From Streptomyces lasiicapitis (GTDB lineage Bacteria; Actinomycetota; Actinomycetes; Streptomycetales; Streptomycetaceae), in contig NZ_BMNG01000024.1 in NCBI RefSeq assembly GCF_014646335.1, positions 1 to 64,000 of the forward strand: DNA of 64,000 nt, read 5' to 3'. The position numbers and the translations under genes are program-made. Below the pieces are notes generated by a model that saw only the letters and a program-made list of their open reading frames with translations, was not told the origin of the DNA and made no database searches. Below are positions 1 to 8,580 of this stretch, in pieces (position 1 is the stretch's first letter; every line of letters starts with the position of its first letter).

Positions 1-422
1 GGGACCGTCGGTGCGGGGGCGGGCGGGCGCGCCGCGGACTGGCGGACGGTGAAGCTGCCGGGGGCGGCGCCGGGGACGCCGCGGACGGTGCCGTCGGGGT
101 TGAGGAAGGCGGGGTCGCCGCCGGGGACCATGCCGAGTTCGCGGGCGCGGCGCTGCAGGGCGTCCGGGGCGGCGTACTCGTCGACGTCCTTCTGGAGCTG
201 CTGCTCCTCGTCGGTCAGCTCCTGTGTCTCCTTCTTCAGCTTGCTGAGCTGGAAGGAGCCCTCGTTGAGCGAGGAGTTGAGGATCAGGAGCGTGATCAGG
301 CCACCGCCCAGGAGCAGGACGACCAGGAGCACGAAGGGGGTGCGTGCGGCTTGGCTCGGGCCCGCGGGCAGCAGCCGCGCGAGGCGCGCGGCCCTCCCCC
401 GCAGCTCGGGCTTCTTGCTCAT
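1..422 (-). CDS. ftsL: FtsL-like septum formation initiator protein (3' end cut by window)
   Basis: Small bitopic division protein expected in the FtsQ-FtsL-FtsB subcomplex. The visible 140 residues start MSKKPELRGR and have a basic cytoplasmic N-terminus of about 28 residues. One hydrophobic segment follows (FVLLVVLLLGGGLITLLIL, about residues 30-48), then a charged coiled coil (LKKETQELTDEEQQLQKDV), then a Pro/Ala-rich tail that is open at the window edge. The ATG at 422 is chosen because GAGGAGG lies just upstream of it. It sits 77 bp downstream of rsmH on the same strand, the usual order rsmH-ftsL-ftsI of the division/cell-wall cluster. Sequence conservation in this family is low, so the name rests on topology and position. 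Confidence 0.8.
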   Translation of the reverse strand, partial: MSKKPELRGRAARLARLLPAGPSQAARTPFVLLVVLLLGGGLITLLILNSSLNEGSFQLSKLKKETQELTDEEQQLQKDVDEYAAPDALQRRARELGMVPGGDPAFLNPDGTVRGVPGAAPGSFTVRQSAARPPAPAPTV

Positions 423-499
423 GCGGCCTCCTCGCGGACGCGGCTCATGGGGCCTCTCCGGGGAGACCGCTCACGTGGCTTCCTGCCGGACGACGCCCC

Positions 500-1456
500 T
501 CACAGGGCTTCCTCGCGAATGCGCTGCGCACCTCGCAGCCGTGCCGGGGCGGCCCGGCGGTTCTCGGCGATCTCTTCCTCGGTGGGCAGCTCGGCGCCGC
601 GCGTGAGGAGCTTGAGGCGCGGCTGGTACTGCTCGGGCACGACGGGCAGGCCGGGGGGCGCAGTGGTGGCGGCGCCCGCCGCGAGGACCTGCTTGACCAG
701 GCGGTCCTCCAGCGAGTGGTACGACAGGACGGCGATGCGGCCGCCCACGGCAAGCGTCTTCACTGCGGCCGGGACGGCCCGCTCCAGGACGCTCAGCTCG
801 CCGTTGACCTCGATGCGCAGGGCCTGGAAGGTGCGCTTGGCCGGGTTGCCGCCGGTGCGCTTGGCGGCCTGCGGGAGGGCGTCGCGGATCAGCTCGACGA
901 GCCGGGCGCTGTTGCTGAACGGCTCCTTGTCGCGCTCGCGCACGACGGCGGACACGATCCGCTTGGCCTGCTTCTCCTCGCCGTACTGCCGCAGGATCCG
1001 CACCAGTTCGCCGGCCGGGTAGGTGTTGAGGACCTCGGCGGCGCTCATCCCGGTCGTCTGGTCCATGCGCATGTCCAGAGGGGCGTCCTGGGCGTAGGCG
1101 AAGCCGCGGTCGGCCTCGTCGAGCTGCATGGAGGAGACGCCGAGGTCGAACAGGACGCCCTGCACGCGCGGGACGCCGAGCCGCTCCAGTACGTCGGGCA
1201 GCTCGTCGTAGACCGCGTGCACCAGGGTGGCGCGGTCGCCGTAGGGGGCGAGCCGCTCGCCGGACAGGCGCAGCGCTTCCTTGTCGCGGTCGAGGGCGAT
1301 CAGGCGGGCCGAGGGGAAGGCGGCGAGCAGTGCCTCGCTGTGGCCGCCGAGCCCGAGGGTGCAGTCGACGACCACCGCCCCCGGCTCCGCGAGCGCCGGG
1401 GCCAACAGGTCCAGGCACCGCTGGAGCATCACCGGGACATGTCGGGCAGAGCTCAC
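500..1456 (-). CDS. rsmH: 16S rRNA (cytosine-1402-N4) methyltransferase RsmH (MraW)
   Basis: SAM-dependent methyltransferase that N4-methylates C1402 of 16S rRNA in the ribosomal P site. The 318-residue protein has the family N-terminus HVPVMLQRCLDLL, the SAM-binding motif VVDCTLGLGGHSEALL (about 29-44), FDLGVSSMQLDEADRGF (about 103-119), and the C-terminal VLSYHSLEDRLVK block. Length is normal for the family. The start is GTG at 1456, with a purine-rich GAGAGGG about 9 bases upstream. It is the first gene of the division/cell-wall cluster on this strand. No mraZ gene is visible between it and the divergent carbonic anhydrase gene. Confidence 0.96.
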   Translation of the reverse strand: MSSARHVPVMLQRCLDLLAPALAEPGAVVVDCTLGLGGHSEALLAAFPSARLIALDRDKEALRLSGERLAPYGDRATLVHAVYDELPDVLERLGVPRVQGVLFDLGVSSMQLDEADRGFAYAQDAPLDMRMDQTTGMSAAEVLNTYPAGELVRILRQYGEEKQAKRIVSAVVRERDKEPFSNSARLVELIRDALPQAAKRTGGNPAKRTFQALRIEVNGELSVLERAVPAAVKTLAVGGRIAVLSYHSLEDRLVKQVLAAGAATTAPPGLPVVPEQYQPRLKLLTRGAELPTEEEIAENRRAAPARLRGAQRIREEAL

Positions 1457-1883
1457 TGCACCCTCTCAGGGTCCGGCGCGGCCCACGTACACACAGCCGG
1501 GTCCCCGCCCGCTCAAGAAGGGGAATCCGACCCGCCGGCGCCGGGGAAGGGGCGTCGGCCGACCGGGAGCGGGAGGAGGCCGAGCCGTACGTACGCGTCG
1601 CGCACGTGGGGGGACTTAGGGAAAATCCCAAATCTCCGGAACGGTCCAGCGGGAAGCGGACTCCTCTCCCGCTTCGCGTCACTTTAGTCCACGCTGTCTC
1701 GCGGTCAATCAACCGGCCTGCGCGGCGCGGCCCGGCCCTTCAGGCATGCGTCGTCCGCGCGTCATCACCTGTTCGGACGCGCCTCGGCCACTCCTGTGGG
1801 TTAGCTCACAACAACACCCAATGACGTTCTTTGTCCGCTCTCACAGCAGGCCCGTACAGCCCGTGACCACTACCTTCATAGTC
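1457..1883. other. Divergent intergenic region without a recognised gene
   Basis: This 427-bp stretch lies between the divergently transcribed rsmH and carbonic anhydrase genes and should hold both promoters. Short reading frames exist but none has convincing coding character or a recognisable domain. Around 1610-1700 there is a relatively AT-richer patch, the best place for an rsmH-cluster promoter on the minus strand. No mraZ-like gene or run of GGTGG-type MraZ boxes was seen. Confidence 0.5.
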
Positions 1884-2447
1884 ATGACGACTTCCGCATC
1901 ACTCCCCACAGGTCCCGAAGGCGCCATACGCACCGGCGGCGCGCGCGAGGGCGGTACGGTCACCGACCGTCTCGTCGACGCCAATGAGCGTTACGCCGCC
2001 GACTTCACCGATCCGGGCATGGACGCCCGCCCCGTCTTGCGCGTCGCCGTGGTGGCATGCATGGACGCCCGTCTCGACCTGCACGACGCCCTCGGCCTCG
2101 AGCTGGGCGACTGCCACACGATCCGCAACGCGGGCGGCGTGGTCACCGACGACGTGATCCGCTCCCTGACCATCAGCCAGCGGGCGCTCGGCACCCGCAG
2201 CGTCGTCCTCATCCACCACACCGGCTGCGGCCTGGAGTCCCTCACCGAGGAGTTCCGGCAGGACCTGGAGGACGAGGTCGGGCAGCGGCCGACGTGGGCG
2301 GTGGAGTCGTTCCGCGACGTCGACCAGGACGTGCGCCAGTCCATGCAGCGCGTGCGGACCTCCCCCTTCCTGGTGGAGACCGGTGACGTCCGCGGTTTCG
2401 TCTTCGACGTGAAGACGGGACTCCTGCGGGAGATCGACCCTGCGTGA
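1884..2447 (+). CDS. Small beta-class carbonic anhydrase
   Basis: Zinc enzyme interconverting CO2 and bicarbonate, probably cytosolic. The 187-residue protein has the beta-CA dyad motif CMDAR (Cys and Asp/Arg pair, about residues 57-61) and HHTGCG (second His/Cys pair, about 112-117), with IRNAGG between them. Its length matches the small single-domain type rather than plant-size enzymes. The ATG at 1884 is used because the protein family begins shortly before the LVDANERYAADF segment; no clear ribosome binding site precedes it, so the mRNA may be leaderless. It appears to be a single-gene unit. Confidence 0.88.
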   Translation: MTTSASLPTGPEGAIRTGGAREGGTVTDRLVDANERYAADFTDPGMDARPVLRVAVVACMDARLDLHDALGLELGDCHTIRNAGGVVTDDVIRSLTISQRALGTRSVVLIHHTGCGLESLTEEFRQDLEDEVGQRPTWAVESFRDVDQDVRQSMQRVRTSPFLVETGDVRGFVFDVKTGLLREIDPA

Positions 2448-2517
2448 CCGCCGGATACGGGGCACCGGACAATCTCCGGTACCCAAAAGGCGGCAAGACC
2501 TGACATAGCGCCGCCAG

Positions 2518-2526
2518 TTATCCACA
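2518..2526 (+). promoter_or_regulatory. Perfect isolated DnaA box (TTATCCACA)
   Basis: TTATCCACA at 2518-2526 is identical to the strong E. coli DnaA box and one base from the Streptomyces preference TTGTCCACA. It lies in the 253-bp gap upstream of the MoxR operon, about 175 bp before the GTG start. No cluster of boxes accompanies it, so it is not an origin. It could be a DnaA regulatory or titration site, or chance. Confidence 0.4.
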
Positions 2527-2700
2527 GGCGAGTGACACGAACCGGTAAGCCCAACAAGAATGCGTGTGTGGCGTCGCGCTGAACCATTCACGCGTGGTGT
2601 CCGTGTTTCGGGGTGGGCCGGTCCGCACGCGAGCGTCGGCCCGGGAAATGAAAGAACCTGTGCTCCTTGCCGAGCGTGGGGAAGGGCCGAGGAGGGCCGG

Positions 2701-3720
2701 GTGACGACCTATGACGATCGAGCGAGCCTCACAGATCTGACCACGACCGCGGAGCGTGTCCGCAGGTCGATCGAGGGTGTGATCGAGGGCAAGCCGGAGG
2801 TCGTACGGCTTTCGCTGACCGTGCTCCTGGCGGAGGGGCACCTGCTCATCGAGGATGTGCCGGGCGTGGGCAAGACCATGCTCGCCAAGGCGCTGGCGCG
2901 GTCCATCGACTGCTCGGTGCGGCGTATCCAGTTCACGCCGGACCTGCTGCCGTCGGACATCACCGGTGTGTCCATCTGGGACCAGCAGCGCCGTGACTTC
3001 GAGTTCAAGCCGGGAGCGATCTTCGCGCAGATCGTGATCGGCGACGAGATCAACCGCGCGTCTCCGAAGACGCAGTCCGCGCTCCTGGAGTCCATGGAGG
3101 AGCGCCAGGTCACCATCGACGGGCAGACGTACGAACTGCCCAGCCCCTTCATGGTGGTGGCCACGCAGAACCCGGTGGAGATGGAGGGCACGTATCCGCT
3201 GCCCGAGGCACAGCGCGACCGCTTCATGGCCCGCGTCTCGATCGGCTATCCGGGCCCGGAGGCCGAGCTGCAGATGCTGGACGTGCACGGTGGCGCCTCG
3301 CCGCTCGACGACCTCCAGCCGGTGGCGCACGCGCACGACATGGTGAAGCTCATAGACGCGGTCCGTACGGTCCACGTCGCCGAGGCAGTGCGTAGATACG
3401 CGGTCGATCTGGTGGGGGCGACCCGCAGCCACCCGGACCTGAGACTGGGCGCCTCCCCGCGCGCGACGCTGCACCTGCTGCGCGCCGCCAAGGCCTCCGC
3501 CGCCCTGAGCGGCCGTGACTTCGCCCTGCCCGACGACGTGCAGGCCTTGGCCGTCGCGGTCCTCGCGCACCGCCTGCTGCCCACGGCCCAGGCCCAGCTG
3601 AACCGGCGTACGGCGGAGTCGGTCGTCCTGGAGATCCTCCAGCGCACCCCCGTCCCGGCGGCCCAGCAGCCCGGCGGCGGCTTCTTCGGCCAGCAGCCGC
3701 CCGGCGCCCGGAGGCTGTGA
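2701..3720 (+). CDS. MoxR-family AAA+ ATPase
   Basis: AAA+ ATPase of the MoxR branch, thought to act as a chaperone that matures or activates partner complexes. The 339-residue protein has Walker A GVGKTMLAKA (about 57-66), Walker B VIGDEINRA, sensor 1 ATQNP and the family segment GTYPLPEAQRDRFM. The C-terminus is Gln/Pro/Gly-rich. GTG at 2701 is the start because GAGGAGGG ends just upstream; frame-open sequence before it is non-coding in character. It is followed without a gap by a DUF58 gene and then a transglutaminase gene, the classic MoxR-DUF58-TgpA operon. Confidence 0.93.
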   Translation: MTTYDDRASLTDLTTTAERVRRSIEGVIEGKPEVVRLSLTVLLAEGHLLIEDVPGVGKTMLAKALARSIDCSVRRIQFTPDLLPSDITGVSIWDQQRRDFEFKPGAIFAQIVIGDEINRASPKTQSALLESMEERQVTIDGQTYELPSPFMVVATQNPVEMEGTYPLPEAQRDRFMARVSIGYPGPEAELQMLDVHGGASPLDDLQPVAHAHDMVKLIDAVRTVHVAEAVRRYAVDLVGATRSHPDLRLGASPRATLHLLRAAKASAALSGRDFALPDDVQALAVAVLAHRLLPTAQAQLNRRTAESVVLEILQRTPVPAAQQPGGGFFGQQPPGARRL

Positions 3721-5087
3721 TGGCGGCCGGGGGCGGGCCGCCGGCGGACGGCGAGGACGACAGGGGCGGCCTGCGCACGGCACTCGCCGGCCTCACCACC
3801 CGGGGGCGGTCCTTCTTCGCGGCGGGCATCGCCGCCGCCGTCTGCGCCTACGTCCTCGGGCAGGGCGACCTGCTCCGGGTCGGCCTGCTCCTGGCGGTGC
3901 TCCCGCTGGTGTGCGCGGCCGTGCTCTACCGCACGCGCTATCGCGTCGCGGGCAGCCGCCGGCTCTCCCCCGCGCGCGTGCCCGCCGGTTCGGAGGCCCG
4001 CGTGCACCTGCGGATGGACAACGTCTCGCGGCTGCCCACGGGCCTGCTGATGCTCCAGGACCGGGTGCCGTACGTGCTCGGTCCGCGCCCCCGCTTCGTG
4101 CTCGACCGGGTCGAGGCGGGCGGCCGCCGCGAGGTGTCGTACCGCGTGCGCTCGGACCTGCGCGGCCGCTACCCGCTGGGACCGCTCCAGCTCCGTCTGA
4201 CCGACCCGTTCGGCATGTGCGAGCTGACCCGCTCCTTCTCGACGTACGACACCCTGACCGTCATCCCGCGCGTGGAGGCGCTGCCGCCGGTGCGGCTGAC
4301 GGGCGAGGCCAAGGGGTACGGCGACGGACGGCACCGCTCGCTGGCCCTGGCCGGCGAGGACGACGTGATCCCGCGCGGCTACCGCTACGGCGACGACCTG
4401 CGCCGCGTCCACTGGCGCTCCACCGCGCGCTACGGCGAGCTGATGGTGCGCCGCGAGGAGCAGCCCCAGCGCTCGCGCTGCACGGTGCTCCTGGACACCA
4501 GGGCCGTGGCCTTCCAGGGCGCGGGCCCGGACTCGGCCTTCGAGTGGGCCGTGTCGGGCACGGCGTCCGCGCTGGTGCACATGCTCGAACGGGGCTTCTC
4601 GGTACGGCTGTTGACGGACACCGGCAACTCGCTGCCCGGTGAGGGCGGCGACGGATTCGCGGGCGCCGGCCAGGAGTCGGCGGACGCCGCCGGGCTCATG
4701 ATGGACACGCTCGCCGTGATCGACCACTCGGACAGCGCGGGGCTCTCACGCGCGTACGACGTCCTGCGCGGCGGGAACGAAGGCCTCCTGGTGGCCTTCC
4801 TCGGCGACCTGGACGACGAGCAGGCCACAGTCATCGCCAAGATGCGCCAGCGCAGCGGTGCCGCGGTCGCCTTCGTCCTGGACAGCGCGGCCTGGGCACA
4901 AGGGCCGGGCACTCCTACGTCCCCGGCCGCGGAGCACCATCTGCGACTGTTGAACGAGGCGGGCTGGACGGCGGTCGGGGTCCCTCCGGGGGTCGCGCTC
5001 GTCGACCTGTGGCGGCAGGCGGACCACCTGCGCACCAGCGCGGGGCCGGCGCCGACGGCGGGGACGACGACCGGGGGCTGGTCATGA
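3720..5087 (+). CDS. DUF58 domain protein of the MoxR operon
   Basis: Membrane-anchored DUF58 protein, the usual partner of MoxR ATPases. Two hydrophobic helices lie near residues 30-70. The DUF58 core carries YRYGDDLRRVHWRSTARYGELMV (split around residues 221-243), which is the family hallmark, and VLLDTR at the start of a von Willebrand A-like fold. The ATG at 3720 overlaps the MoxR stop codon (TGATG) with GGAGG five bases upstream, so the genes are translationally coupled; GTG at 3717 is the alternative. Substrate is unknown. The family name gives no reaction. Confidence 0.9.
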   Translation: MAAGGGPPADGEDDRGGLRTALAGLTTRGRSFFAAGIAAAVCAYVLGQGDLLRVGLLLAVLPLVCAAVLYRTRYRVAGSRRLSPARVPAGSEARVHLRMDNVSRLPTGLLMLQDRVPYVLGPRPRFVLDRVEAGGRREVSYRVRSDLRGRYPLGPLQLRLTDPFGMCELTRSFSTYDTLTVIPRVEALPPVRLTGEAKGYGDGRHRSLALAGEDDVIPRGYRYGDDLRRVHWRSTARYGELMVRREEQPQRSRCTVLLDTRAVAFQGAGPDSAFEWAVSGTASALVHMLERGFSVRLLTDTGNSLPGEGGDGFAGAGQESADAAGLMMDTLAVIDHSDSAGLSRAYDVLRGGNEGLLVAFLGDLDDEQATVIAKMRQRSGAAVAFVLDSAAWAQGPGTPTSPAAEHHLRLLNEAGWTAVGVPPGVALVDLWRQADHLRTSAGPAPTAGTTTGGWS

Positions 5088-5119
5088 GGGGCATGAAGGG
5101 CTTGAGGGGCTTGAGGGGA
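5084..5119 (+). repeat. Four tandem 9-bp repeats between DUF58 and transglutaminase genes
   Basis: ATGAGGGGC, ATGAAGGGC, TTGAGGGGC and TTGAGGGGA follow each other head to tail across the DUF58 stop codon. Each unit carries a Shine-Dalgarno-like purine run and a possible start codon, yet none continues into a credible frame. The true downstream start is the ATG at 5149. Confidence 0.6.
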
Positions 5120-5148
5120 CGTTTCGCGGTGAGCCCGGGGGGTTCTTC

Positions 5149-7563
5149 ATGAGTGGGCGTACGCGGCTTGCGCTGTGTGCCGCCGGTGCCACGCTGATGG
5201 CGTCGGGCGCGCTGCTGCCGCTCGTCGAGACGTCGGGCTGGATCGTCCAGGCGGCGATCCTGCTCGCGCTGCAGAGCGGGGTGGGCGGGCTCGCGCGGCG
5301 GGTGCCGCTGGCGCGGCCGGTGACGGTGGCCGCGCAGGCCCTGGTGTCGCTGCTGCTCCTGACGCTGGTGTTCGCGCGCGAGCAGGCGCTCGCCGGTGTG
5401 CTTCCGGGGCCGGAGGTCTTCCGGCACTTCAGCGTGCTGCTGGAGGCGGGCGGCGACGACGTCGGGCGGTACGCGATTCCGGCGCCGCTCACCGACGGCA
5501 TCCGCCTGATGGTGGTCGGCGGCGTGCTCGTGGTGGGCCTCGTCGTGGACGCGCTCGCGGTGACGTTCCGTACGGCGGCCCCGGCCGGGCTTCCGCTGCT
5601 CGCGCTGTACTCGGTCGCGGCGGGCCTGTCGGGGGACGGCGCCGGGTGGCTGTGGTTCCTGCTGGCCGCGGCGGGCTATCTGCTGCTGCTCCTCGCGGAG
5701 GGCAGGGACCGGCTCTCGCAGTGGGGCCGGGTGTTCGGCGGCGCGGCGCGCGCTCCCGGCCCTGTGTCGGGCGGCCTGGAGACGGACGGCGGCGCCATCG
5801 CCCCGGTCCGTACGGGCCGCCGCATCGGCGCCGTCGCCCTGGGCATCGCCCTGGTGGTGCCGCTCGCGCTGCCCGCGCTCGACGGCGGTCTGCTCGACGG
5901 CTCGGGCGGGCCCGGGGGCGGCGACGGCGACGGGGGCGGCACGATCTCCGCGGTGAACCCGCTGGTCGCGCTCCAGGACAGCCTGAACCAGCCGGAGGAC
6001 CGCGAGGTCATCTCGTACCGCACGAACGCCAAGAACACCCAGGACATGTACCTGCGGATCGTCTCGCTCGACCAGTTCGACGGCACCACCTGGAAGACCA
6101 CGGTCCGGGACATCACCGACGTCCCCGCGCGCCTGCCGGACCCGCCGGGCCTGTCCCCGACCGTCCGCAGGACGGAGATCCAGACGAACATCTCGGCGGA
6201 CGACCGCTACGCGCAGAACTGGCTGCCGATGCCGTATCCGGCCAGCCAGGTCCGCATCGACGGCCGCTGGCGGTACGAGCCGGTGGGCCGCGCGGTCGTC
6301 GGTGACCGCGGCCAGACCACGCGCGGCGCGCAGTACAGCGTGAACAGCCTGGTGGTGGAGCCGACCGCGGAGCAGCTCGCGGCCGCGCCCGCCGCGCCGT
6401 CGGGGCTGGCCCGTGAGTTCACCAAGGTGCCGGACTCGCTGCCGTCGGTGGTGTCGTCCACGGCGCGCGAGGTAACCGAGGGCGCGGCGAACGACTACGA
6501 ACGCGCGGTGAAGCTCCAGGACTGGTTCGCCTCCGACGGCGGCTTCACGTACAACACGCAGGTCCGCGCGGGCAGCGGTCCGTCGGCGATCGCCCGCTTC
6601 CTGGAGCAGAAGGAGGGCTTCTGCGTCCACTTCTCCTTCGCGATGGCGTCGATGGCCCGCACGCTGGGGATTCCGGCGCGCGTGGCGGTGGGCTTCACGC
6701 CGGGTTCCGCGCAGTCCAACGGCACGATGTCGGTGGGGCTGCGGGACGCCCACGCGTGGCCCGAGCTGTACTTCGAGGGTGTGGGCTGGACCCGTTTCGA
6801 GCCGACGCCGAACCGTGGCTCGGTGCCCGACTACACCCGTGAGGAGTCCCCGTCCGAGGACTCCGAAGAGTCGGCCGTGCCCGAGCCGTCCTCGTCGTCG
6901 GCGCCGTCGCCGACACCCTCGCAGTCCTCGGACTGCCCGCGCGACCTGCAGCAGCAGGGTGGCTGCGCGAGTGCGATGCCGCAGCTCGCGGGCGGTTCCG
7001 GCGACGACGGTCCGCCGATCGGCTGGATCGTCGGCGGGGCGCTGCTCGCGCTCGTGGTCCTGCTGGTGCCGTCGTTGCCGATGCTGTGGCGGGCGCGGGT
7101 GCGCGCGGTGCGGCTCGGGAGCGGCGGGCGCACGCAGGCGGACGCGGCGGCGCGGACCCTGGCGGCGTGGCTGGAAGTCACCGATACCGCCTGGGACCAC
7201 GGCATCGAGCCGGACGAGTCGCAGACACCGCGCAAGGCGGCCGCCAGGATCGTCCGGGTCGGGCAGCTCGGTCCCGGCCCCGCGGAGTCGGTCCACCGGG
7301 TGGCGGCGGCGGTGGAGCAGGTCCTTTACGCGCCACGGCCGCAGCCCACGCAGGGCCTGGGGGACGATGTGCGTCGGCTGCGGGACGGGCTGCGCGCCTC
7401 CGCCGGCCGTTCGGCGCGGCTGCGGGCGACCGTCGCGCCGCGTTCGGCCGCCCGGGTGGTGTGGGCGGTGTCGGACCGCTGGTCGGCGTTGAGCACGCGC
7501 TGGTCGCAGTGGGCGGCCAAGCGGTGGGCGGCACTGCGGAGGCCGGCTCGGCAGGAGAGCTGA
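5149..7563 (+). CDS. TgpA-like membrane transglutaminase (DUF3488-transglutaminase-DUF4129)
   Basis: Large membrane protein of 804 residues. The N-terminal half holds about six or seven transmembrane helices (DUF3488/TgpA region, about 1-260). An external loop carries the transglutaminase-like core with the catalytic triad segments EGFCVHFSFAMASMARTLG (Cys, about 487-505), DAHAWPELYF (His, Asp). A Ser/Pro/Glu-rich linker (about 555-600) leads to one more helix near 625-648 and a cytosolic DUF4129-like tail. It is the third gene of the MoxR-DUF58 operon, and family members are thought to act on cell-surface proteins or peptides; the substrate is unknown. A G-rich ribosome binding region precedes ATG 5149. 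Confidence 0.9.
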   Translation: MSGRTRLALCAAGATLMASGALLPLVETSGWIVQAAILLALQSGVGGLARRVPLARPVTVAAQALVSLLLLTLVFAREQALAGVLPGPEVFRHFSVLLEAGGDDVGRYAIPAPLTDGIRLMVVGGVLVVGLVVDALAVTFRTAAPAGLPLLALYSVAAGLSGDGAGWLWFLLAAAGYLLLLLAEGRDRLSQWGRVFGGAARAPGPVSGGLETDGGAIAPVRTGRRIGAVALGIALVVPLALPALDGGLLDGSGGPGGGDGDGGGTISAVNPLVALQDSLNQPEDREVISYRTNAKNTQDMYLRIVSLDQFDGTTWKTTVRDITDVPARLPDPPGLSPTVRRTEIQTNISADDRYAQNWLPMPYPASQVRIDGRWRYEPVGRAVVGDRGQTTRGAQYSVNSLVVEPTAEQLAAAPAAPSGLAREFTKVPDSLPSVVSSTAREVTEGAANDYERAVKLQDWFASDGGFTYNTQVRAGSGPSAIARFLEQKEGFCVHFSFAMASMARTLGIPARVAVGFTPGSAQSNGTMSVGLRDAHAWPELYFEGVGWTRFEPTPNRGSVPDYTREESPSEDSEESAVPEPSSSSAPSPTPSQSSDCPRDLQQQGGCASAMPQLAGGSGDDGPPIGWIVGGALLALVVLLVPSLPMLWRARVRAVRLGSGGRTQADAAARTLAAWLEVTDTAWDHGIEPDESQTPRKAAARIVRVGQLGPGPAESVHRVAAAVEQVLYAPRPQPTQGLGDDVRRLRDGLRASAGRSARLRATVAPRSAARVVWAVSDRWSALSTRWSQWAAKRWAALRRPARQES

Positions 7564-7566
7564 GGG

Positions 7567-7592
7567 CCGGGCCCGCCCTGGGGCGGGCCCGG
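7567..7592 (+). terminator. GC hairpin just after the transglutaminase gene
   Basis: A 12-bp perfectly paired arm (7567-7578 with 7581-7592) begins three bases after the stop codon. No U-tract follows, as is usual for Streptomyces terminators. It lies at the head of a repeat-rich convergent intergenic region. Confidence 0.6.
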
Positions 7593-7699
7593 ATATTCGG
7601 GTCCCCCGGAAACCCGGATATTCGGGTCCCCGGAGATGCGGGTCTCCCGAGATGTGGGTCCCGGACACAGGCGTCCCGGACATGCGAGCCGGAGCCGGA
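7588..7699. repeat. Degenerate tandem repeats in convergent intergenic region
   Basis: Two nearly identical units of about 25 bp occupy 7588-7612 and 7613-7636, each starting CCCGGATATTCGGGTCCCC. Shorter decayed versions (GGGTCTCCCGAGATG, GGGTCCCGGACA, GCGTCCCGGACATGCG) follow up to the hairpin at 7700. The units contain CCCGGATATTCGGG, itself nearly palindromic. Confidence 0.65.
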
Positions 7700-7747
7700 C
7701 ATGCGAGTGGGGGGTGACCGCTGAGGCGGTCACCCCCCACTCGCATG
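7700..7747. terminator. Perfect 22-bp stem bidirectional terminator
   Basis: Bases 7700-7721 pair perfectly with 7726-7747 around a four-base loop TGAG. It lies between the convergent transglutaminase (plus) and DUF3040 (minus) genes and would stop transcription from both sides. Confidence 0.85.
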
Positions 7748-7856
7748 GGTACGTGTGCGTGGGCGTGCGTGGGCGTCACATCCCGGGCTCCCCGGACGTC
7801 CGGCGTCGGGCGCGGAGGCACCAGGCGTCGGGCACGGGGCGCGGCGGCCGAACGGG

Positions 7857-8279
7857 CTACTGGCCGCCCTGCTGCTCGTCCCTGCGGCGCTGCCAGCGCT
7901 CTTCGATGCGGTCCATCATGGAGCGCCGCTGCCGGGCCTGATGCCGACGGCCGGGTGGCGCGCCGGGAGCCGTGGCCGCGGCGGTGCCGGGGGCCTGCTC
8001 ACCCGGCTTGGGCGCTTTGCGCCAACCAGTGACTGCGAGCACCGCACACCCCAGCATGACGAGGAAGCCCACCACGCTCACCCAGATCAGCTGGGCGACC
8101 ATTCCGGCCATGAGAAGGGCAATGCCCACCAGGAAGCCCGCGACCGCTTGGTAGACCCGCTTCCGGGTGTACGTACGCAGCCCGCTTCCCTCAAGCGCTG
8201 TCGCGAACTTGGGATCTTCGGCGTACAGCGCTCGCTCCATCTGCTCGAGCATGCGCTGCTCGTGCTCCGAGAGCGGCAC
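7857..8279 (-). CDS. DUF3040 membrane protein
   Basis: Small actinobacterial membrane protein of 140 residues. It starts MPLSEHEQRMLEQMERALYA, the DUF3040 signature, then has two hydrophobic helices (about 43-63 and 66-84) and a basic, Arg/Gln-rich tail (RRHQARQRRSMMDRIEERWQ). GTG at 8279 is chosen because GAGGAGG lies six to seven bases upstream. Function is unknown. It is transcribed alone or from its own promoter in the 301-bp gap upstream. Confidence 0.88.
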   Translation of the reverse strand: MPLSEHEQRMLEQMERALYAEDPKFATALEGSGLRTYTRKRVYQAVAGFLVGIALLMAGMVAQLIWVSVVGFLVMLGCAVLAVTGWRKAPKPGEQAPGTAAATAPGAPPGRRHQARQRRSMMDRIEERWQRRRDEQQGGQ

Positions 8280-8580
8280 GGAGTCCTCCTCATCGTGCAG
8301 TCGCCGGGGCGACCGGGGGGTCCCCTTCAGGATAGGCAGGGAATCGCCCCCGTGAAACCCGCCCCTCTGCGCCAACTTCGCCAAACCGGACCGCCAGGTC
8401 GCTCCGGCTCGCTGAAGCCTGCATTCCCCAGCGGCCGGTCCGTCATGCCGGACGGTGTCCCTCGATCATACGGCGCCGGTAGCCCGTTCGGGGGGCCTGT
8501 GGCGTACTCCATGTGCGGCTGCGTCCCTGATCAGCGAGCCGGTCCCACCTGCCACACGCGTCCCACGGGTCCGCCGGCGC
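8280..8580. other. Intergenic region upstream of the DUF3040 gene
   Basis: About 300 bp between two minus-strand genes. Apart from the DUF3040 ribosome binding site at its left edge I see no gene and no strong hairpin. Open frames crossing it have no recognisable domains. Confidence 0.4.

Noticed and set aside
4915..7821. 968-codon minus-strand open frame opposite the transglutaminase gene
   Set aside because: Antisense shadow: Arg/Ala/Gly/His-rich, no start-site signal, covers a gene with full motif support on the plus strand.
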